NCBI RefSeq assembly: GCF_001676385.1
Contig: NZ_LYVJ01000006.1
Location: 1-64,000, forward strand
Direction: 5' to 3'
Length of the DNA: 64,000 nt
DNA from: Stenotrophomonas maltophilia
GTDB lineage: Bacteria > Pseudomonadota > Gammaproteobacteria > Xanthomonadales > Xanthomonadaceae
Made by a program: the position numbers and the translations under genes. Positions 56,014-64,000 of this stretch are shown here, piece by piece (the first letter of the stretch is position 1; each line of letters begins with the position of its first letter). The notes under the pieces were generated by a model. The model searched no databases. It was not told where the DNA came from and saw only the letters and a list, made by a program, of their open reading frames with translations.

Positions 56014-57083
56014 GCGCGCCGATGGATACCGTCGACGGCAACGCCCCGCTGCGCTGGACGCTCACCCGCAATGCCCCGCTGCAGGCGCTCAATACCTTCC
56101 ACGTACAGGCCAGCGCCGCACAGCTTCTGGAGCTGCACGACGCCGCGCTGCTGCCGGACGTGCTGGCGCTGCCCGAGGTGGCCAATGGTCCGCTGCTGGT
56201 GCTGGGCAGCGGCAGCAACGTGCTGATCGCCGAGGACCTGCCCGGCACCGTGCTGGTGTTCGGCAACCGTGACATCAGCTTCCTTGAACACCGTGCCGAC
56301 CACGCCGTGATCCGCGCCGGCGCCGGCGTGCCGTGGCATGGCCTGGTGATGTGGTCGTTGCAGGAAGGCCTGTCCGGGCTGGAGAACCTGGCGCTGATTC
56401 CCGGCACTGCCGGCGCCGCGCCGATCCAGAACATCGGTGCCTATGGCGCGCAGGTCGGCGAGTTCATCCAGGCCGTGGAGGCCTGGGACTGCCAGGAACA
56501 GGCCTGGGTACGGCTGGACAACGAGCAGTGCGGCTTCGCCTACCGCGACAGCGTGTTCAAGCAGCAGCCCGATCGCTACCTGATCACCGCCATCGAACTG
56601 AAGCTGCCGCTGCTGCATGACCTGCGCATGGACTACGCCGGTATCCGCGAGGAACTGCAGGCGCAGGGCGTGGAACTGCCCAGCGCCGTGGACGTGGCCA
56701 ATGCGGTGATCGCGATCCGCCGCCGCAAGCTGCCCGACCCGGATGTACTGGGCAACGCCGGTAGTTTCTTCAAGAACCCGGTGCTGCCACTGGAGCAGGT
56801 CGACGTGCTGCTGCAGCACTTCCCCGAGCTGCCGGTGTTCCCGGCCGAGCAGGATGACAAGCGCAAGGTCTCTGCGGCCTGGATGATCGAGTCCTGCGGC
56901 TGGAAGGGCTTCCGCGAGGGCGATGCCGGCGTGGCCCCCAGCCACGCGCTGGTACTGGTCAACCACGGCAACGCCAGCGGTGCTGAACTGCTGGCGCTGG
57001 CGCGCCGTATCTCGGCGTCGGTGCTGGAGAAGTTCGGCGTGCCGATCGAACCGGAGCCCCGCCTGCTCGGCGCACAGTGGTGA
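56010..57083 (+). CDS. murB: UDP-N-acetylenolpyruvoylglucosamine reductase
   Basis: A 357-residue FAD enzyme of cell-wall synthesis. It reduces UDP-GlcNAc-enolpyruvate to UDP-MurNAc with [14 protein letters not shown] and LGSGSNVL open the FAD domain, [16 protein letters not shown] is the flavin loop, and GSFFKNP contains the Ser proton donor. The length fits the type I form. The GTG at 56010 overlaps the pyrD stop; an ATG at 56022 is the alternative. Confidence 0.94.
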   Translation: MSAPMDTVDGNAPLRWTLTRNAPLQALNTFHVQASAAQLLELHDAALLPDVLALPEVANGPLLVLGSGSNVLIAEDLPGTVLVFGNRDISFLEHRADHAVIRAGAGVPWHGLVMWSLQEGLSGLENLALIPGTAGAAPIQNIGAYGAQVGEFIQAVEAWDCQEQAWVRLDNEQCGFAYRDSVFKQQPDRYLITAIELKLPLLHDLRMDYAGIREELQAQGVELPSAVDVANAVIAIRRRKLPDPDVLGNAGSFFKNPVLPLEQVDVLLQHFPELPVFPAEQDDKRKVSAAWMIESCGWKGFREGDAGVAPSHALVLVNHGNASGAELLALARRISASVLEKFGVPIEPEPRLLGAQW

Positions 57084-58003
57084 ACAGCCCCGCCCTGTCC
57101 CCTGGCACCACCCCGATGCGGGCGGCGCTGCTGATGCTCGGCAGCACGATGGCATTCGGGCTGATGGCAGTAGCCATCCGCTATGCCACCCGGTATGTGC
57201 CGACCCAGGAGGTGGCGTTTTTCCGCAATGCCTTCGGCCTGCTCGCATTGCTGCCGATGCTGTTGCGGCCCGGCCGCGCGCCGCTGAAGACGCAGCAGCT
57301 GCCACGCTATTTCGTACGCAGCGCGATCGGCCTGGGCTCGATGCTGTGCGCGTTCTGGGCCTTGGGCCATCTGCCGCTGGCGCAGGCCGTCTCACTGTCG
57401 TACTCCACACCGCTGTTCGTCACGATTGCTGCCGTGCTGTGGCTGGGCGAGACGGTGCGCGTGCGGCGCTGGGCCGCGGTGGTGGTCGGCTTCATCGGTG
57501 TGCTGGTGATCGTGCGCCCCGGCACCGCCGGCTTCACCGCAGGAAGTCTGGTGGCCGTGGCTGCCGCCGTGCTCAGTTCGCTGGTGGCGATCCAGATCAA
57601 GCAGCTCACGCGCGTGGACAGCGCCGACACCGTGGTGCTCTACACCTATGTGTTCTGGGTACCACTGTCACTGCTGCCGGCGCTGTTCGTCTGGGTCTGG
57701 CCGACCGGCATGGCCTGGCTGTGGCTGCTGGCCACCGGCGTACTGGGCACAGTCGGCCAGTTGCTGTGGACGCGCGCGCTGCGCCTGGGAGAAGTCTCGG
57801 CACTCACTCCGATCAGCTTCCTGCAGTTGCCGCTGGTGACGCTGTTCGGCTGGCTGCTGTTCAACGAAAGCGTGGACCGCTGGACGGTCATCGGTGCCGG
57901 CATCATCCTTGCCGCCAACGCCTACATCGCCCATCGCGAAGCCGTGCTGTCGCGGCGCGCTGCGAGCGCGGCGGCGTCCGCAGCGGCCAAGCCCGCCGAG
58001 TAG
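57080..58003 (+). CDS. EamA-family transporter (DMT superfamily) 2
   Basis: A 307-residue membrane protein with ten hydrophobic segments in two EamA units. It resembles the branch annotated as RhaT/EamA exporters; substrate unknown. The GTG at 57080 overlaps the murB stop as GTGA (57077 GTG and 57116 ATG are alternatives). The stop TAG is part of a GTAG repeat head. It is not close to the EamA protein at 43295. Confidence 0.82.
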   Translation: MNSPALSPGTTPMRAALLMLGSTMAFGLMAVAIRYATRYVPTQEVAFFRNAFGLLALLPMLLRPGRAPLKTQQLPRYFVRSAIGLGSMLCAFWALGHLPLAQAVSLSYSTPLFVTIAAVLWLGETVRVRRWAAVVVGFIGVLVIVRPGTAGFTAGSLVAVAAAVLSSLVAIQIKQLTRVDSADTVVLYTYVFWVPLSLLPALFVWVWPTGMAWLWLLATGVLGTVGQLLWTRALRLGEVSALTPISFLQLPLVTLFGWLLFNESVDRWTVIGAGIILAANAYIAHREAVLSRRAASAAASAAAKPAE

Positions 58004-58117
58004 ATCCGCGCCATGCGCAGGCACCGGGGAACCCTGTAGAGTCGAGCCGTGCTCGACTCATCGCGCAGCGTGAGGGTTCATCGCAGGAAATGCCATCCAC
58101 GCGTGGCGTGGGTCTAC
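58000..58117. repeat. cluster of GTAG (SMAG-type) repeats at convergent gene ends
   Basis: Three units: a degenerate one from 58000 (GTAGATCCGCGCCATGCGCAG), one at 58036-58060 (GTAGAGTCGAGCCGTGCTCGA) and a minus-strand one at 58095-58117 (GTAGACCCACGCCACGCG). The first supplies the TAG stop of the EamA gene and the third the TAG stop of the kinase gene. Confidence 0.72.
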
Positions 58118-59118
58118 AGCGCGCGGTACGCACGCTCTGCGGCATCGAGCACATTGCCCGGTGCGAACTGCTCGGCCAGATAGTGCAGTTCCTGCCGGCG
58201 CAGCTGCGGTGAGCGCTCCCCGGCGTCGCTCCCCAGCAGGACCTGCTGGAACTCGGTCAGGTCCTGCAGGATGCGCCAGTGCCGGTACCAGGCGATCCAG
58301 CGCGGGTCGCCCAGGTCCCTGCCATAGCCGCCGCCAAAATCGAGCGGATTCTCGCGGCCCCAGCGCCCGCCTACGGCACCACCGATGAACATCAGGTCGC
58401 GCTCGCGCGGGGCGAGCGAGAGGCCATCCCAGTCGATCAGGTGCAGGCCACCGTCGCTGCCCATCAGCAGGTTGCCGGCATGCAGGTCGGTGTGGCACAG
58501 GTGCACGTCGGCCGCCGCATCCTTCAATGCGGCGCACAGCTCCAACGCGCGCGCATGCAGCGCGCCGATGCGCGCCTGTTGCTGGTCCCATACGGAAACG
58601 AAGGCACGGCCCAGCCCATCCCTTGCCGCCGCCAGGCCCTCGCCGGCCAGCCATTGCCCGACCGTTTCCAGCGCGGCAGTCTCCAGCCGCACGCTGGGCA
58701 GGGCCAGTCGCAACCGGGGCGGCAGCTGCGCCTCATGCAGGCGTCGCAGCACCTCGCCCAATCGCCGCCATTGCGCGTGGCTCAACGCCGCTTCGAATCC
58801 GGACTGCCCTTCAATGTAGGGGAACAGGGTGAACTGCAGGCCCCAGCGCTGGACCGAAGCGCCCCCGGTCAGCGCCGGCCACGGTGCAACGATCTCTTCG
58901 ATGCCCAGCGTGTCGCGCAGCCAGTGCAGGCTGTCCCACACCGCCGGATCCACCTGGTAGGTGCGGCATTTCAACCACCACTGCCCGCGCCGCGCGTCAA
59001 TGCGGTACACGCTGGCCCTGGCGTCGGCACCCACCGGGCGCGGCACCACTGCGGTGGCCGTGATGCCATAGGACTGTTGCAGGACTTCGCCGAGATGCTG
59101 CGCCGAAGCGAATGGCAT
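58114..59118 (-). CDS. APH-family phosphotransferase, APH(9)-like
   Basis: A 334-residue aminoglycoside-phosphotransferase/choline-kinase-fold protein. LCHTDLHAGNLL holds the catalytic Asp and Asn, and LIDWDGLSLAPRERDL the metal-binding Asp. Overall layout and the APRERDL segment resemble spectinomycin phosphotransferases (APH(9)), and such a chromosomal enzyme has been reported in S. maltophilia; a housekeeping kinase role is equally possible. Single gene, convergent with the EamA gene; its stop lies in a GTAG repeat. Confidence 0.75.
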   Translation of the reverse strand: MPFASAQHLGEVLQQSYGITATAVVPRPVGADARASVYRIDARRGQWWLKCRTYQVDPAVWDSLHWLRDTLGIEEIVAPWPALTGGASVQRWGLQFTLFPYIEGQSGFEAALSHAQWRRLGEVLRRLHEAQLPPRLRLALPSVRLETAALETVGQWLAGEGLAAARDGLGRAFVSVWDQQQARIGALHARALELCAALKDAAADVHLCHTDLHAGNLLMGSDGGLHLIDWDGLSLAPRERDLMFIGGAVGGRWGRENPLDFGGGYGRDLGDPRWIAWYRHWRILQDLTEFQQVLLGSDAGERSPQLRRQELHYLAEQFAPGNVLDAAERAYRAL

Positions 59119-59422
59119 GGATGCAAGCGGTAAGTGTTGCCTGCCGCCACTATCGCAGATGCGCTCGGCACGACACAGACATGTCCGTCACAACATCGCA
59201 TCGACGTAACCTCGGACGCGGCCGCGATACGCCGCCTCAGCCATTGCCCTCGACCACGCGCGGGCGGCCACCACCACGACCGCGCCGCGCAGGCCCGTCG
59301 ACATCCGCCCGCAACGGCATCGCCGGCCCACCGCAGCGGGCAGCGGCCTGCATCAGTGGCCGCGCAGGCGGCCGTGGTTTACCCTGCACATACTGGCCGT
59401 CGGTCACAGGCGGGAACCTGCT

Positions 59423-61369
59423 ATGGATGCGCTTTCACGGGTCGCGGCCCAGGTCCTGGACAGCGCCCAGCCCAGCCTGCCGCTGTACCTGCTGCAGGCC
59501 ACGGCGGTGATCGGCATGATCGGCGTGCTGCTGATCGCCACCCGTCGCGCCGGCCATGCCGTCGAAGGACGCCGTTTGTATGTCGGCGCGGCAATGGGCC
59601 TGATCTACCTGTTCAACGCCTGGTTCGTGGCCCGCCATACCCAGGGCGTAGTCAAGCTCAATCTGGGCATCGACATCCTGCTGGTCGGCGGCCTGCTCGG
59701 CGGCTGGCGCGGCGGCATGGCCTGCCTCGCAGCGAGCCTGCTGGCCCGCTACCAGTTCAGCGGCACCCACTTCTTCCTGCCCGCGGCCCTCGAATCGATG
59801 CTGCAGGTGCTGGCCGGAATCTGGCTGCGCAGGCGCCTGCACCCGAACATGCTCAACGAGCTTTCGCCGCGCATGATCCTGCAGGCGTGGTCGGTGCGCA
59901 TCGCGGTAACCGTACTGGGCCTGGCACTGGCCGTGGCGATCATTGGCGCAGACCGGCTGCCGCTGGGTGAACTGGTGATCCTGCGCGCGCTGGCATTGCC
60001 GGTCTCCCTGCTGGTGCTCGGCGCGGTGTTCGCACTGGTCTACAACGATGCACAGATCGACGTGCAGCGCCAGCGCGAGCAGGCCTGGCTGCGTGTCGAC
60101 CCGATCAGTGGGCTGCCCAACACGCGCGCGCTTGGCGAACGCCTTCAGCGCTACTGGCACGACAACGACGGCACCGGCAAGGCGTGCCTGATCGTGGCCG
60201 AGATGGGCAACCTGCGCGACCTGCGCCTGCGCTATGGACCGCTTCAGGACAATGGCCTGTGGCAGCACGACAGCATCGCTGAAGTGCATCGCCTGCTGCC
60301 CTCGCTGCCACCCGCACAACTGGAGATCTACCAGTTCGGCGACGCGGCGCTGGCGATCCTGGTGCGCGGCATGACGCTGGCCCAGCTACGCACCCAGGAG
60401 CAGATCACCGAGCTGGCCGGCAACCTGGCCGATCGGGTCGGGCGTGACTGGCCCGGCTTCCGCGCGCGGTTCCGCTGCGCAGTGGTTGAGCTGGCTCCTC
60501 CCGGTGCTGGCGACGACAGCCATCTGCCATTCCGCGCGATCACCCTGGCACTGAGTGCCGTGGAATCGGGCGTGGTGTTCTTCGATGACCCGGTCCAGCG
60601 TGACAGTGAAATCGACGCATTGATCGAGAGCGCAGTCGAACGCTGGCTGCGGAACGGGGATGCCCCCCTGTGCTACCAGCCCAAGCACCGCCTGCGGGAC
60701 CGCCAGTTGGTCGGCGCCGAGGCACTGCTGCGCATGCGTGATGGCCAGGGCCGGCCCATCGCGCCGATGCGGGTCATCTCGCTGCTGCGCCGGCAGGGCC
60801 GCCTGGCCGACCTGGAATGGGCCACGCTGCAGTCGGCCGTCCGCTTCCTGCAGCAGTGCCTGCACGAGCATCCGCAGCTCAAGGTCGCGGTCAACATCTC
60901 GGCCGAATCATTGCGACTGCCGGGCTTCGGCCTGCGCCTGCAGGAACTGCTGCAGCTGCACGCTGTGCCTGGCGCCATGCTGCGGCTGGAGATCGTCGAG
61001 TGGACCGAGATCGTCGAGCGCGACGTGGTCGACGCCAACATCGCAGAGCTGCTGGCTGCCGATGTATCACTGTCGCTGGACGATTTCGGTGCGGGCTACT
61101 CAACCCTGATCCTGCTCTCGCAGCTGGCCATCGCCGAGGTCAAGATCGAGCAGGCGCTGATCGCCACCCTGTCCGACGCCAAGTCGCAGTCCATTGTCCG
61201 TTTCATCGTTGAAGTCGCTCACCGCTGCGGCGCAATCGTGGTGGCCGAGGGTACCGAGACCCTGGCGCAGGAGCAGCAGCTGCGGGCGCTCGGCGTGGAT
61301 GTCGGCCAGGGCTATCTGTATTCGGCGGCGCTGCCGGCCGAAGACTTCCTCCGTTTCGCGGCCAGCTAG
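59423..61369 (+). CDS. membrane-bound EAL-domain phosphodiesterase with degenerate GGDEF
   Basis: A 648-residue inner-membrane protein. Residues about 20-210 form six or so hydrophobic segments like the 5TMR-LYT sensor module. About 225-385 fit a GGDEF domain with the active motif lost. The EAL domain (about 395-645) keeps EALLR at 433, Asn491, the acidic residues near 524-527, DDFGAGYS at 553, Lys574 and EGTET, so it is probably active on cyclic di-GMP. It stands alone, between an APH-type kinase and a TetR gene. The 300-base gap before it holds no further gene that I can support. Confidence 0.88.
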   Translation: MDALSRVAAQVLDSAQPSLPLYLLQATAVIGMIGVLLIATRRAGHAVEGRRLYVGAAMGLIYLFNAWFVARHTQGVVKLNLGIDILLVGGLLGGWRGGMACLAASLLARYQFSGTHFFLPAALESMLQVLAGIWLRRRLHPNMLNELSPRMILQAWSVRIAVTVLGLALAVAIIGADRLPLGELVILRALALPVSLLVLGAVFALVYNDAQIDVQRQREQAWLRVDPISGLPNTRALGERLQRYWHDNDGTGKACLIVAEMGNLRDLRLRYGPLQDNGLWQHDSIAEVHRLLPSLPPAQLEIYQFGDAALAILVRGMTLAQLRTQEQITELAGNLADRVGRDWPGFRARFRCAVVELAPPGAGDDSHLPFRAITLALSAVESGVVFFDDPVQRDSEIDALIESAVERWLRNGDAPLCYQPKHRLRDRQLVGAEALLRMRDGQGRPIAPMRVISLLRRQGRLADLEWATLQSAVRFLQQCLHEHPQLKVAVNISAESLRLPGFGLRLQELLQLHAVPGAMLRLEIVEWTEIVERDVVDANIAELLAADVSLSLDDFGAGYSTLILLSQLAIAEVKIEQALIATLSDAKSQSIVRFIVEVAHRCGAIVVAEGTETLAQEQQLRALGVDVGQGYLYSAALPAEDFLRFAAS

Positions 61370-61371
61370 CG

Positions 61372-61983
61372 TCAGGCCGCGTAGTAACCCAGGAACATCG
61401 CCACCGCCGATTCAGCCACGCGCGCGCGCTCCTGTGCGTTCAATGGCGCCTGTCCCATCGTCACCTGCGGCCAGAACGCAAAGCTCTTCACCAGCCCGTG
61501 CAGCTGGTGGCCGGCAAATTCCGGATCGACCTCGCGCAGGCGGCCGTCAGCCACCGCCGCGCGGATCCAGGCGCTCTCGCCACTTTCCTTCTCGCCCATG
61601 CGGCAGACGATGGCCTGCGCACGTTCCGGCGAATGGATGATCTCAGCCATCGCCACCCGTGCCAGGTCGATGAAGTTGGCATCGCTGAGCAGTTCCAGCT
61701 TCTGCTGCAGCAGCTGCAGCAGTTGGGCCTGCAGCGGCTGGTCGGCGCGGTATGGCACCGCATCGCTGGCCACGCTGCGCTCCCACAGCTCCTCCAGGAT
61801 CATCGAAAACAGCGCTTCCTTGCTCGGGAAGTGGTTGTAGACGGTGCGCTTGGAGACCCCGGCCACCTCGGCGATGCGGTCCATGCTGGTCGCCTCGTAA
61901 CCAGACGCACGGAACTCCTCCACCGCGGCGCGCACGATGGCGTCGCGTTTGCGGTCGGTGAGGCGTTGCGGGGCACGGGACAT
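61372..61983 (-). CDS. TetR-family repressor
   Basis: A 203-residue TetR-type regulator. The N-terminal helix-turn-helix reads MDRIAEVAGVSKRTVYNHF, and the remaining helices form the ligand and dimer domain with a TetR_C-like C terminus. ATG 61983 is chosen since family members begin MSRAPQRLTDRK; an ATG at 62016 is in frame and adds 11 residues. It is divergent from the metallo-hydrolase gene, with two matching operators between them, so it probably represses both itself and that gene. Ligand unknown. Confidence 0.86.
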   Translation of the reverse strand: MSRAPQRLTDRKRDAIVRAAVEEFRASGYEATSMDRIAEVAGVSKRTVYNHFPSKEALFSMILEELWERSVASDAVPYRADQPLQAQLLQLLQQKLELLSDANFIDLARVAMAEIIHSPERAQAIVCRMGEKESGESAWIRAAVADGRLREVDPEFAGHQLHGLVKSFAFWPQVTMGQAPLNAQERARVAESAVAMFLGYYAA

Positions 61984-62018
61984 ACGGGGGCCGGAAAACT
62001 GAACGGACGACTCCATTT

Positions 62019-62034
62019 TACACCCGACAGTGTA
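62019..62034. promoter_or_regulatory. TetR-type operator 1
   Basis: TACACCCGACAGTGTA, matching TACACNGNNCAGTGTA at all but one base. It overlaps the probable -10 (TACACT) of the repressor gene. Confidence 0.6.
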
Positions 62035-62053
62035 CTTTTGAAAAACAGGAAAC

Positions 62054-62069
62054 TACACTGTGCAGTGTA
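62054..62069. promoter_or_regulatory. TetR-type operator 2
   Basis: TACACTGTGCAGTGTA, perfect 7-base arms, 35 bases from operator 1 centre to centre. It overlaps the probable -10 (TACACT) of the metallo-hydrolase gene, 17 bases after a weak -35 inside operator 1. Confidence 0.65.
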
Positions 62070-62086
62070 CTCAGCCGACGTCACCC

Positions 62087-63163
62087 ATGAAGCGCCTGCT
62101 CCTCGTCCTCCTGCTTGGAATCCTCGCCGTGACCGCCTACACCTTCTGCAAGTCCTGGTCCCTCCCCGACTTCCCCGATTCGCCGCAGTACCGTGACGGC
62201 AAGTTCCGCAACGCCCTGCCAAGGCCGGCGATGGGCCTGCGCGACGGCCTGGAGATCTGGTGGACGTTCCTGTTCAACAAGCCCAGGGACACCGTACCCA
62301 CCCACCCCATCCCGGTGCAGCCACTGGACCGCGCCATGCTCGATGCCGCGCCCGACCGCAGCCTGTTCCGGCTCGGTCATTCCGCGGTCCTGTTGAAGCT
62401 GCGGGGCCGGTACTGGCTGACCGACCCGGTGTTCTCCGAGCGCGCCTCGCCAGTGCAGTGGATGGGGCCCGCGCGCTTCCACGCGCCGCCGATCAGCATC
62501 GATGAGCTGCCGCCGATTGCCGGCGTGATCCTCTCGCACAACCACTATGACCACCTCGACCACGCGGCGGTAATGCAACTGGCCGGCAAGACCGCGCGCT
62601 TCATCGCTCCCCTCGGTGTAGGCGACCAGCTGATCGCGTGGGGGGTGGACGCGCGCAAGGTCGAACAGCTGGACTGGTGGCAATCCACCGAAGCGCACGG
62701 GCTGCGCCTCACCGCCACCCCCGGCCAGCATTTCTCCGGCCGCGGCCTGGGCGACAGCGACCGCAGCCTGTGGGCCTCATGGGTGATCCAGGACGGCGAC
62801 TTCCGCGTCTTCTTCAGCGGCGACAGCGGCTACTTCGACGGGTTCAAGGCCATCGGCGAGAAATTCGGCCCATTCGACCTGACCATGATCGAAACCGGTG
62901 CCTACGACCCACGCTGGGCGTTCGTGCACATGCAGCCCGAACAGACCTTGCAGGCGCACCTGGACCTTCGCGGCAAATGGCTGCTGCCGATCCACAACGG
63001 CACCTTCGACCTGGCCCTGCACGCCTGGCAGCAGCCATTCGAGCGCATCACCGCACTGGCCGCCGCAAAGGGCATTCCGGTGGCCACGCCGGTGATGGGC
63101 GAAGCGCTGGACATGCAGGCACCACAGCCGGGCACGCGCTGGTGGGAGACGGTGGAGCGGTAA
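62087..63163 (+). CDS. MBL-fold metallo-hydrolase, NAPE-PLD-like, membrane-anchored
   Basis: A 358-residue metallo-beta-lactamase-fold protein. An N-terminal hydrophobic segment (LLLVLLLGILAVTAYTF) anchors or exports it. SHNHYDHLDH is the HxHxDH metal site, FFSGDSGYFDGF carries the bridging Asp and IPIHNGTFDLA the last His. Such sequences resemble N-acyl-phosphatidylethanolamine phospholipase D-like proteins, so a lipid or membrane-derived substrate is plausible. The start at 62087 (MKRLLLV) follows operator 2; an upstream GTG lies in the operator. Likely induced when the TetR protein binds its ligand. Confidence 0.84.
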   Translation: MKRLLLVLLLGILAVTAYTFCKSWSLPDFPDSPQYRDGKFRNALPRPAMGLRDGLEIWWTFLFNKPRDTVPTHPIPVQPLDRAMLDAAPDRSLFRLGHSAVLLKLRGRYWLTDPVFSERASPVQWMGPARFHAPPISIDELPPIAGVILSHNHYDHLDHAAVMQLAGKTARFIAPLGVGDQLIAWGVDARKVEQLDWWQSTEAHGLRLTATPGQHFSGRGLGDSDRSLWASWVIQDGDFRVFFSGDSGYFDGFKAIGEKFGPFDLTMIETGAYDPRWAFVHMQPEQTLQAHLDLRGKWLLPIHNGTFDLALHAWQQPFERITALAAAKGIPVATPVMGEALDMQAPQPGTRWWETVER

Positions 63164-63193
63164 CAGGGGGGCGCTTGACCTGCCGGAAACCAT

Positions 63194-63218
63194 GTAGAGC
63201 CGAGCCATGCTCGGCTGC
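63194..63218 (+). repeat. GTAG (SMAG-type) hairpin repeat
   Basis: GTAGAGCCGAGCCATGCTCGG, 30 bases after the metallo-hydrolase stop. No inverted partner is seen. Confidence 0.68.
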
Positions 63219-63256
63219 GTCGACCACGGAAACGGTCTACGGCGCTGCAGTGCGTC

Positions 63257-63272
63257 ATGTAACCGATTACAT
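63257..63272. promoter_or_regulatory. predicted LacI-type operator before the F5/8 gene
   Basis: ATGTAACCGATTACAT, a CG-centred palindrome (TGTAAYCGRTTACA form) 55 bases before the start. It differs from the mannoside operator, so a different LacI-type regulator is expected. Confidence 0.5.
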
Positions 63273-63327
63273 CCTTTGCTAGCGTAGCGCTCGCCCGATT
63301 CCGGCCGAACCTGTGAGGCAGTCCGTA

Positions 63328-64000
63328 ATGACGTTGTGCGCCGAACGCTCCAAGGTCTCCCGCCCAGCTGCCCCATGGCGATCTGCCGCCGCCCTGCTGC
63401 TCGCCGCGCTGGCCGCCTCTGCACAGGCACAGACTCTCCCCCCGCGCAGCCAATGGCGGGCCAGCGCTTCCTCGCAGCAGGTGCCGGCGATGGCGATCGG
63501 GCACCTGATCGACGGCGACCCCAGGACCGTCACCGGCGGCGCGTTCAGCCCCGGCCACTGGTTCCAGATCGACCTGGGCGCGCCCGCCCTGCTGGCCGGC
63601 GCGCGCCTGACCTGGGATGTCTCCAACCCGGAAGGCTATTCGCTGCAGACCTCGCTGGATGGCACGCAGTGGCAGACCGCGTACACCATGGCCGATTCGC
63701 TAGGCGATGTGGAAACGCTGTACTTCGCACCACGCCACGCGCGCTACCTGCGGCTGGCCAGTCCCCAACGCACTTCCGACTGGGGCGTGTCGATCTTCGA
63801 AATGGAGCCGCTGGACAGCGCGCTGAGCGCACGCATCGACGGCCTGGATGCGGTGCAGTCGGCAGCGCTCTGGCAAGGAGGGAGCGCCGTTGCCATTCCG
63901 GCCACCAAGGACGGCACGCACACCCTTCAGATCACCCTGCCGCATGCACAGGCCAGTGCCGGCCTGGCCATCGACTGGGCCGATGGCGCGCGCGGACCCG
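63328..64000 (+). CDS. secreted protein with F5/8 type C domain, 3' end outside the window
   Basis: At least 224 residues; the frame is open to the edge. A signal peptide (AALLLAALAASAQAQ) precedes a discoidin/F5/8 type C carbohydrate-binding domain (about residues 45-150; WFQIDLGAPALLAGARL ... YSLQTSLDGTQW ... ARYLRLASP). What follows (about 160-224) may be a beta domain of a glycoside hydrolase, but the catalytic part is not in the window. The LacI-type operator upstream suggests sugar-controlled expression. Full identity cannot be stated. Confidence 0.75.
   Translation, partial: MTLCAERSKVSRPAAPWRSAAALLLAALAASAQAQTLPPRSQWRASASSQQVPAMAIGHLIDGDPRTVTGGAFSPGHWFQIDLGAPALLAGARLTWDVSNPEGYSLQTSLDGTQWQTAYTMADSLGDVETLYFAPRHARYLRLASPQRTSDWGVSIFEMEPLDSALSARIDGLDAVQSAALWQGGSAVAIPATKDGTHTLQITLPHAQASAGLAIDWADGARGP

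Noticed and set aside
59119..59422. A plus-strand frame from 59134 in the gap before the EAL gene.
   Set aside because: Arg/Pro/His-rich with no motif or ribosome site, and it overlaps the EAL gene in another frame.

Overview
The window is chromosomal DNA from a high-GC gammaproteobacterium of the Xanthomonadaceae, almost certainly Stenotrophomonas (maltophilia group). The evidence is the protein families and their order, strong GC bias at third codon positions, two very large TonB-dependent receptors with carbohydrate genes, and at least fifteen short hairpin repeats that begin with GTAG and have the form of the SMAG repeats described from S. maltophilia.

Layout. 0.07-2.1 kb: methionine salvage genes mtnB-mtnD-mtnC. 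2.1-16.2 kb: a mannoside locus. On the minus strand it reads GH92 alpha-mannosidase, LacI regulator, sugar MFS permease, PfkB kinase, AGE-family mannose isomerase, GH2 beta-mannosidase; a TonB-dependent receptor is divergent on the plus strand. 16.3-19.7 kb: copper genes (HMA chaperone, CueR, CopA) with two matching CueR-type promoters. 19.8-26.0 kb: a second TonB-dependent receptor and the set glk, glycosylasparaginase, cutC. 26.0-28.0 kb: a small unknown gene and a secreted metallophosphoesterase. 28.1-35.5 kb: a complete histidine operon headed by a TrpR-like regulator. 35.7-38.0 kb: hisS and an FNR-like regulator. 38.2-43.2 kb: threonine operon thrA-thrB-thrC, preceded by an unlisted 44-residue leader peptide full of Thr and Ile codons. 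43.3-47.5 kb: an EamA exporter, an AraC regulator, two secreted proteins and a BLUF photoreceptor. 47.6-51.1 kb: a lower-GC, partly decayed stretch with a second BLUF protein, small unknown genes, broken phage-like frames and an integrase remnant ending at tRNA-Arg(CCT). 51.4-58.0 kb: an aldehyde dehydrogenase/SDR pair, then an operon DUF4190-methyltransferase-pyrD-murB-EamA. 58.1-64.0 kb: an APH-type kinase, a membrane EAL protein, a TetR/metallo-hydrolase divergent pair, and the start of a secreted F5/8-type-C protein that runs off the edge.

Main result. A palindrome, consensus TTRGATCGATYCAA, occurs at five places: three in the 1-kb gap between the GH92 operon and TonB receptor 1, one before TonB receptor 2 and one before glk-glycosylasparaginase-cutC. 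It has the CG-centred form of a LacI-family operator, and a LacI-family gene lies inside the GH92 operon. The enzymes fit uptake and breakdown of mannose-rich N-glycans: alpha-mannosidase, beta-mannosidase for the Man-GlcNAc bond, glycosylasparaginase for the GlcNAc-Asn bond, then mannose to fructose to fructose-6-phosphate. This regulon is inferred from sequence and not tested. Other readable regulation includes a thr leader, an operator over the promoter of the his operon, and paired TetR operators. A family of long structured repeats fills the GH92/TonB gap and recurs at 35.6 kb.
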